From Aquatica leii (Eukaryota; Arthropoda; Insecta; Coleoptera; Lampyridae): DNA of 64,000 bases. This document shows, piece after piece, positions 57,891-64,000 of the stretch (within the stretch, counting starts at the first letter, position 1; each line of letters begins with the position of its first letter). The notes below the pieces were generated by a model, which was not told where the DNA came from, ran no database searches, and worked only from the letters and a program-made list of their open reading frames with translations. The stretch lies in the NCBI GenBank assembly GCA_035610365.1, contig CM069432.1:267527177-267591176 (forward strand), read 5' to 3'. The position numbers were made by a program, and so were the translations under genes.

Positions 57891-58450
57891 GGAAAATGAC
57901 ACGAAGCCAGGATGGGTGAAAAAGAGCTATCATTCAAAGAGTGTCTGCAGGTTTTCGGAATAGAACAGCTTTTTGTCTTCGAAATAAACTCTAAGAAGTA
58001 AAAAATGTGAACGAACCGTTAGAAGACTCTGAGCTACAGAATTATCTTATAGGAGATCTACCGGCATTAAATTTGAAGGTTAGGTTTTTCCTGAAATCAT
58101 AGGGCATGGTATAATGTGGATTGGAGCAGAGTACTGTTTTCAGATGAATCACGTTCTTGCTTCACCGGGTCAGACGGAAATACGCTCTATATAGTGTGTT
58201 GTGGCTCGGTTATGATTTAGGTGGGAAACTCGCACAAAGTTGAATTTTATATAGAATTACAGGTGTCTTACGGACGTTTTAGATGATCATGTTATGCCTT
58301 TTATGAACACTATGGGCGAGCATGGCATTTTTATGCTACTCCTGAAGCAGCCAGAGTCAGAGATTATCTAAGAGATGCAACGTTGACAGAAAACTCGACT
58401 GGCTACTTTCCCAGAATTCAAGATAATTTCTGGGAAATCTAAAAAAACAA
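57890..58450 (+). mobile_element. Tc1-like transposase remnant
   Basis: The plus-strand reading near 58110-58180 gives VDWSRVLFSDESR, the first catalytic Asp block of Tc1 transposases (usual W-kVLFSDES-F). Near 58305-58380 a HYGRAWHFYATPEAARVRDYLRDA segment matches the block after the second Asp (MQDNA-PHtA--v-dyL), with the Asp itself lost. The C-terminal E/D block is a vague PRIQDNFWEI. Terminal repeats were not found. A degenerate copy. Confidence 0.65.
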
Positions 58451-58949
58451 AATTACTAACCAGTTGAATGTATGATAAATTCTATGGGAGACTTACCTTT
58501 TTCCGTTTCAATGAAAACTATATAAGGAAACATGGCACAGAACAGAATTTTAACGCATTATAAAACTAAAAGAAATCGAAACGTAATGAAAAGTGCGTTT
58601 TGCTCAAATTACGTAGTAGAATGGTTTCGTTTTCGGTTTTTTTTTACTTTTGCGATGCTGTAATTTTACTGTTGATAATTTTATGGACATTTCTAGTTTA
58701 GCCTTGTATGGAGTCGAGATTTTCCATAAATGAAGTTTCAAAATCTCTCTAAAATCTTATTTCCAACTCATATTTGTCTGTCTCATATTATAAATCAATA
58801 AATCTTCTTTGTGGTGCTTTATTTCAACACTGAAACACAACAAAATTTGATCTATCTTTAAAAAATCTTACCTCTCCAACCAACATAACATACTTTCTCC
58901 CTTCTATAAAATTTCTGAACGAGCTATGTACTTTTTTCCTGTTTTTTTT

Positions 58950-59245
58950 ATAGCTGATATCTCGACTGCAAGACAGCATGGTATTATAAAAGGTAAATGC
59001 ACAGATACAGCTGTGTATAATTATGTTGACTTCGTCTCTAGTCGATTCGGTTCTCTTGAATAACATGGAGCATATGGACAATTGAGTGATTCAAATCATA
59101 TTTCCTGATAGGTCTTGTAGAGCTGTTCTTACTAATCCTTGTGGTTATATCGTCTCTGGTACTTGAGTGTAGAGTTCCACAAGAAAGTAGGCTAGGTCCC
59201 ATATTATTTTTATCTCTGATGATTTTGGAAATTACTACTAAATAA
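58950..59245 (+). pseudogene. LINE reverse transcriptase fragment, plus strand
   Basis: The reading at 58975-59060 gives RQHGIIKGKCTDTAVYNYVDFVSSRF (usual QHGF-kgrST-tnL--f---), and at 59165-59240, in another frame, VPQESRLGPILFL (usual GVPQGS-LGPlLF). These are RT blocks 2-4 of Jockey-type LINEs. The LINE-derived array that follows is on the other strand, so it is a separate element. 58451-58950 has no recognisable content apart from weak RT-like words after 58860. Confidence 0.6.
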
Positions 59246-59254
59246 AAACAAAAG

Positions 59255-62200
59255 AGAAGTAATCAGATTAATTAGAATTTAAATCTATAAATTAAATTAT
59301 CTAGACATAATATAAAGTTTAAAACATTTTCTTAAACTAATTGGCCAACGTTCTGCTATTGTACCGACCAGACCAGGTTCTCCAGGTAATAGGACTCTAG
59401 TTTGGTCAGCTACTCCATAAGTTCATGGCATGACTCTCGTGAACATGAGGCACTCAAACGCGTAAAAAACTGGAGCTGTCAGGAGTCTCAAGTCTCTAAA
59501 CTCACCTCCGCAGGACAGTATTCCGTAAAGATTCAACGAAGCATTTTGGCACCGGAAGGCTTTTAATAGAGCAAGCGAGGAACCCTAGAACGCTACTATA
59601 CCTCAGCTGGGAGACAAAGATACAGTGTAAGCTAAGTTTCGGGATATACTATCCTACCCGTCCTTCTGAGGGCGAATGACGCGGTATTGAGTTTTGTCAC
59701 CACTCCGTCCACGTGCTGCTTCCAGAGACTAGGTCCAATTAGAATTTAGCTCTATTAATTAAATTATCTACACATAATATAAAATTAACAAACAACTTCT
59801 TAAACTAATTGGCCAAGGTTCTGCTATTGTTGTAACCCTGTACCGACCAGACCAGATTCTCCAGGTAATAGGACTCTAGTTTGTCAGTCACTCCATAACT
59901 TCATGGCATGACTCTCGTAAACATGAGGCACTCAAATACGTAAAAAGCTGGAGATGTCAAGAGTCTCACGTCTCCAAACTCACCTCCGCAGGACAGTGTT
60001 CCATAAAGATTCAATGAAGCATTTTGGCCTCGGAAGGCTTTTAATAGAGCATGCGAAGAACTCCAGAACACTGTACTATACCTCAGCTGGGAGACAAAGA
60101 TACAGTGTAAGCTAAGTTTCGGGAGATACTATCCTACTCGTCCTTCTGAGGGCGAATGACGCGGAATTGAGTTTTGCCGCCACTCCGTCCACGTGCTGCT
60201 TCCAGAGACTAGGTCCAATTAGAATTTAAATCTATTAATTATCTACACAAAATATAAAGTTAACAAACAATTTCCTAAACTAATTGGCTAACGTTCTGCT
60301 ATTGTTGTAACCTTGTACCGACCAGACCAGGTTCTCCAGGTAATAGGACTCTAGTTTGTCAGTCACTCCATAACTTCATGGCATGACTCTCGTAAACATG
60401 AGGCACTCAAATACGTAAAAAGCTGGAGATGTCAAGAGTCTCACGTCTCCAAACTCACCTCCGCAGGACAGTGTTCCATAAAGATTCAACGAAGCATTTT
60501 GGCCTCGGAAGGCTTTTAATAGAGCAAGCGAGGAACCCCAGAACACTATACTATACCTCAGCTCGGAGACAAAGATACAGTGTAAGCAAAGTCTCGGGGG
60601 ATACTATCCTTCTCGTCCTTCTGAAGGCGAATGACGCGGAATGAGCTTTGGAGCAACTCCGTTCACGTGCTGCTTCCAGAGACTAGGCCCAATTAGAATT
60701 TAGCTCTATTAATTAAATTATCTACACATAATATAAAGTTAAAAACATTTTCTTAAACTAATTGGCCAACGTTCTGCTATTGTATCGACCAGACCAGGTT
60801 CTCCAGGCAATAGGACTCTAGTTTGGTCAGCCACTCCATAATTTCATGGCATGACTCTCGTAAACAAGCGAAGAACCCCAGAACACTACACTATACCTCA
60901 GCCTGGAGATAAACAAAGCATGATACAGTGTAAGCAAAGTTTCGGGAGATACTATTCTTCTCGTCCTTCTGAAGGCGAATGACGCGGAATTGAGTTTTGT
61001 AGCCACTCCGTTCACGTGCTGCTTCCAGAGACTAGGTACAAAATCTATAAATTAAATTATCTACACATAATATAAAGTTAACAAGCATTTTTTTTAAACT
61101 TATTGGTCAACCGTTCTGCTATTGTTGTAATCCTGTACCGACCAGACCAGGTTCTCCAGGTAATAGGGCTCTAGTTTGATCAGCCACTCCATAACTTCAT
61201 GTCATGACTCTCGTAAACATAAGACACTTAAATACGTTAAAAGGTGGAGCTGTGAAGAGTTGCACGTCTCTAAACTCACCGCCGCAGGACAGTGTTCCAT
61301 AAAGATTCAACGAAACATTTGGCACCGGAAGGCTTTTAATAAGAGCAAGCGAGGAACCCCAGAACACTATACCATACCTCAGCCTGGAGACAAACAAAGC
61401 ATGATACAGTGTAAACAAAGTTAAATTAAATTATCTACACATAATATAAAGTTAACAAACATCATCTTAAACTAATTGGCCAACGTCCTGCTATTGTTGT
61501 AACCCTGTACCGACCAGACCAGGTTCTCCAGGCGATAGGACTCTAGTTTGGTCAGCCACTCCATAATTTCATGGCATGACTCTCGTAAACATGAGACACT
61601 CAAATACGTAAAAAGCTGGAGCTGTCAAGAGTCTCACGTCTCTAAACTCACGTGCACAGGACAATGTTCCATAAAGATTCAACGAAGCATTTTGGTACTG
61701 GAAGGCTTTTAATAGAGCAAGCGAAGAACCCAAGAACACTACACTATACCTCATCCTAGAGACAAACAAAGCATGATGCAGTGTAAGCAAAGTTTCGGGA
61801 GATACTATTCTTCTCGTCCTTATGAGGGAGAATGACGCGGAATTGAGTTTTGGAGCCACTCAGTCCACGTTTTGCTTCCAGAGAGACTAGATTCAATTAG
61901 AATTTAAATCTATAAATTAAATTATCTACACATAATATAAAGTTAACAAACACTTTCTTAAACTAATTGGCCAACGTTCTGTTATTGTGGGAACCCTGTA
62001 CCAACCAGACCAGATTCTCCAGATAATAGGGCTCTAGTTTGGTCAGCTACTCCAAAACCTCATGGCATGACTCTCGTAGACATGAGGCACTCAAATACGT
62101 AAAAAGCTGGAGCTGTCAGGAGTCTCACGTCACTAAACTCATCTTCGCAGGACAGTGTTCCAGAAAGATTCAATGGAGCATTTCGGCACCGGAAGGCTTT

Positions 62201-63150
62201 TAATAGAGCAAGCGAGGAACGCCAGAACACTATACTAAACCTCAGCCTGGAGAAAAACAAAGCATGATACAGTGTAAGCAAAGTTTCGGGAGATACTATC
62301 CTTCTCGTCCTCCTGAGGGCGAATGACGCGGAATTGAGTTTTGTAGCCACTCCGTCCACGTGTTGCTTCCAGAGATTAGGTCCAATTAGAATTTAAATTT
62401 ATTAATTAAATTATCTACACATAATATAAAGTTAACAAACCGTTTCTTAAACTAATTGGCCAACGATCTGCTATTGTGGTAACCCTGTACCGATCAGACC
62501 AGATTCTCCAGGTAATAGGGCTCTAGTTTAGTCATCCACTCCATAACTTCATGGCATGACTCTCGTAAACATGAGGCACTCAAATACGTAAAAAGCTGGA
62601 GCTGTCAGGAGTCTCACGTCACTAAACTCATCTTCGCAGGACAGTGTTCCAGAAAGATTCAATGGAGCATTTCGGCACCGGAAGGCATTTAATAGAGCAA
62701 GCGAGGAACGCCAGAACACTATACTAAACCTCAGCCAGGAGAAAAACAAATCATAATACAGTGTAAGCAAAGTTTCGGGAGATACTATCCTTCTCGTCCT
62801 CCTGAGGTCGAATGACGTGGAATTGAGTTTTGTAGCCACTCCGTCCACGTGTTGCTTCCAGAGATTAGGTCCAATTAGAATTTAAATTTATTAATTAAAT
62901 TATCTACACATAATATAAAGTTAACAAACCTTTTCTTAAACTAATTGGCCAACGATCTGCTATTGTGGTAACCCTGTACCGATCAGACCAGTTTCTCCAG
63001 GTAATAGGGCTTTAGTTTGGTCATCCACTCCATAACTTCATGGCATGACTCTCGTAAACATGCGGCACTCAATACGTAAGAAGCTGGAGCTGTCAAGAGT
63101 CTGGCGTTTCTAAACTCACCTTCGCAGTACAGTGTTCCATAAAAATATTT
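59255..63150 (-). repeat. tandem array of nine LINE RT-tail fragments (about 480-bp unit)
   Basis: The marker AACTAATTGGCCAACG (with variants) recurs at 59335, 59803, 60278, 60756, 61097, 61470, 61961, 62450 and 62939. Spacings are 468, 475, 478, 341, 373, 491, 489 and 489 bp; the two short units carry internal deletions. On the minus strand each full unit encodes part of a LINE ORF2: KLNSASFALRRTRRIVSPETLLTLYHALF, SRLRYSIVFWGSSLALLKAF and LLTAPAFYVFECLMFTRVMP. Several units keep this open for 96-99 codons (61859-61569, 62359-62060, 62848-62549). The rest of each unit is non-coding AT-rich DNA. Confidence 0.9.
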
Positions 63151-63189
63151 CAGCACAGTTTACTGAAGATCTCTTTGTTGTTTTTTTCT

Positions 63190-64000
63190 TTTGTACCAAT
63201 GTTCTTTTCTGTGTATAATCTTCGCTTCCGCCCACTTCATTCTATGTTGTTTTACCCATGAGTGTTGGCGTTGTCGGTTCTTGATATCTCACCTCTCTGC
63301 GTATGAGTTCTGTGTTCTTTTAGTCTGACTTTTAACGGTCTTTTGGTTTTATCCATGTATGACCTGCCACATTCACACGGGACTTGGTAGATTCAATTTT
63401 TGGAGTCTCGACTGATTTTTGGTGTTGTGTCAAAGATCATACCTCTAATGGTAGTTGATGATCTGAACACTATCGATTCGTAACCTCTACCTATGCGTTT
63501 TATCGTTCCAGATAAGCCTCTGAAGTACGGATACTGAGTAGTGTTTTTGCTAGTTCTTCCTTTTTTGGTTGCTAGTTAATGTTACTTTGGTGTTTATGAA
63601 GAAGCCCATCTATTATTTTATTTGGGTAGCTATTTTGTTTTAGGTACTTTTTTATGTTTTTTATTTATTCTTGTAGTCCTTCTTCTGTGTTACATAGCCT
63701 GTGGGCTCTGTCGAATAAAGACTTTGTTACTCCAGATTGGTTTTCTGTTTAAATTCCTCCGCTAGTACTGGTTCTAACCGTGTTGTCTCAGCGGCACTGA
63801 TGATGTCCAGTAAAGGAACGTCTTTCAGTGTTAGGGAGAAACTGAGTATTTTCTCTAATAGGGCGGTCTTTGGAGATGACAGTGGGTGCGATGAAATATT
63901 GATCTTTTGGGTGTCGACTGTCTTCTGTTGGTTCCGGATTTGTTTTGCCAGTTTCTTGTCGTGTTAGTGCGTGATCTTTCAATGTGAATTCTTTTATTTT
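63190..64000 (-). mobile_element. Penelope-like element, RT C-terminus, linker and GIY-YIG nuclease
   Basis: Minus-strand order: RT thumb region (about 63740-63590; SLFDRAHRLCNTEEGLQE, YPNKIIDGLLHKH), linker (63530-63420; LSGTIKRIGRGYESIVFRSS), and GIY-YIG nuclease (63410-63200; YQVPCECGRSYMDKTKRPLKVRLKEH, then THTQRGE). This is the characteristic Penelope order RT-linker-endonuclease. The catalytic Gly of the YIG block is replaced (SYMDKT for YIGeT). Frameshifts occur near 63420 and 63270. The RT core continues beyond the window; the ORFs 63982-63788 (minus) and 63737-63967 (plus) are not clearly coding. Confidence 0.78.

Noticed and set aside
59255..63150. Family of tandem host genes of about 97 residues
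   Set aside because: The protein is clearly the C-terminal part of a LINE reverse transcriptase; only some units stay open and none has a promoter or a convincing start.

Overview
The window is animal nuclear DNA, almost certainly from an insect. The protein-coding genes are split by introns with GT-AG borders. The mobile elements (BEL/Pao, Ty3/gypsy, several LINE types, Penelope-like, pogo, Tc1) are of kinds common in insect genomes. Base composition is AT-rich. I cannot name the order or species from sequence alone.

Three host genes can be supported. (1) A complete four-exon DTL/CDT2 homologue (the PCNA-dependent CRL4 substrate receptor) lies on the minus strand, 21392 to 12432, with a 7,040-bp second intron full of retrotransposons. 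(2) A three-exon gene of unknown function encoding 218 residues starts at 21653 on the plus strand. It is divergent from DTL, with about 260 bp between the two start codons and a consensus E2F motif in that gap. (3) The first coding exon of kinesin light chain (Klc) is at 49356-49572 (plus). No later Klc exon was recognised, so its first coding intron appears to run to the end of the window and to carry most of the satellite DNA.

Layout. 1-2755: 3' part of a BEL/Pao element (minus). 2756-7450: broken Ty3/gypsy polyprotein (minus), split by a 1,535-bp solo LTR with a 4-bp target duplication. 7690-10000: LINE remnant (minus) carrying one stray satellite monomer. 10145-10900: plus-strand BEL integrase tail. 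12244-21392: DTL with its element-filled intron. 21393-21652: divergent promoter. 21653-22403: unknown gene. 22690-26640: a nearly full-length, strongly strand-asymmetric LINE (minus). 26650-32170: LTR, foldback and LINE fragments. 32170-34180: mostly unique sequence, possibly the Klc 5' region. 34180-43029: tandem repeats of about 400-650 bp, interrupted by a 4.6-kb DNA transposon (about 35817-40443) whose transposase-like protein I cannot place in a named superfamily. 43030-44300: second solo LTR of the 5307 family. 44930-48350: Penelope-like pieces flanking a 2.75-kb pogo element. 50050-55250: 187-bp satellite. 55260-56300: end of an LTR element with its primer-binding site. 57900-59240: Tc1 and LINE scraps. 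59255-63150: nine tandem copies of a LINE reverse-transcriptase fragment. 63190-64000: Penelope-like element (minus).

The host genes do not form an operon. The one functional link the sequence suggests is the divergent DTL/unknown gene pair with its E2F site, which points to shared S-phase expression. Everything else is best read as successive waves of insertion. Nested insertions with target duplications let several of them be ordered in time.
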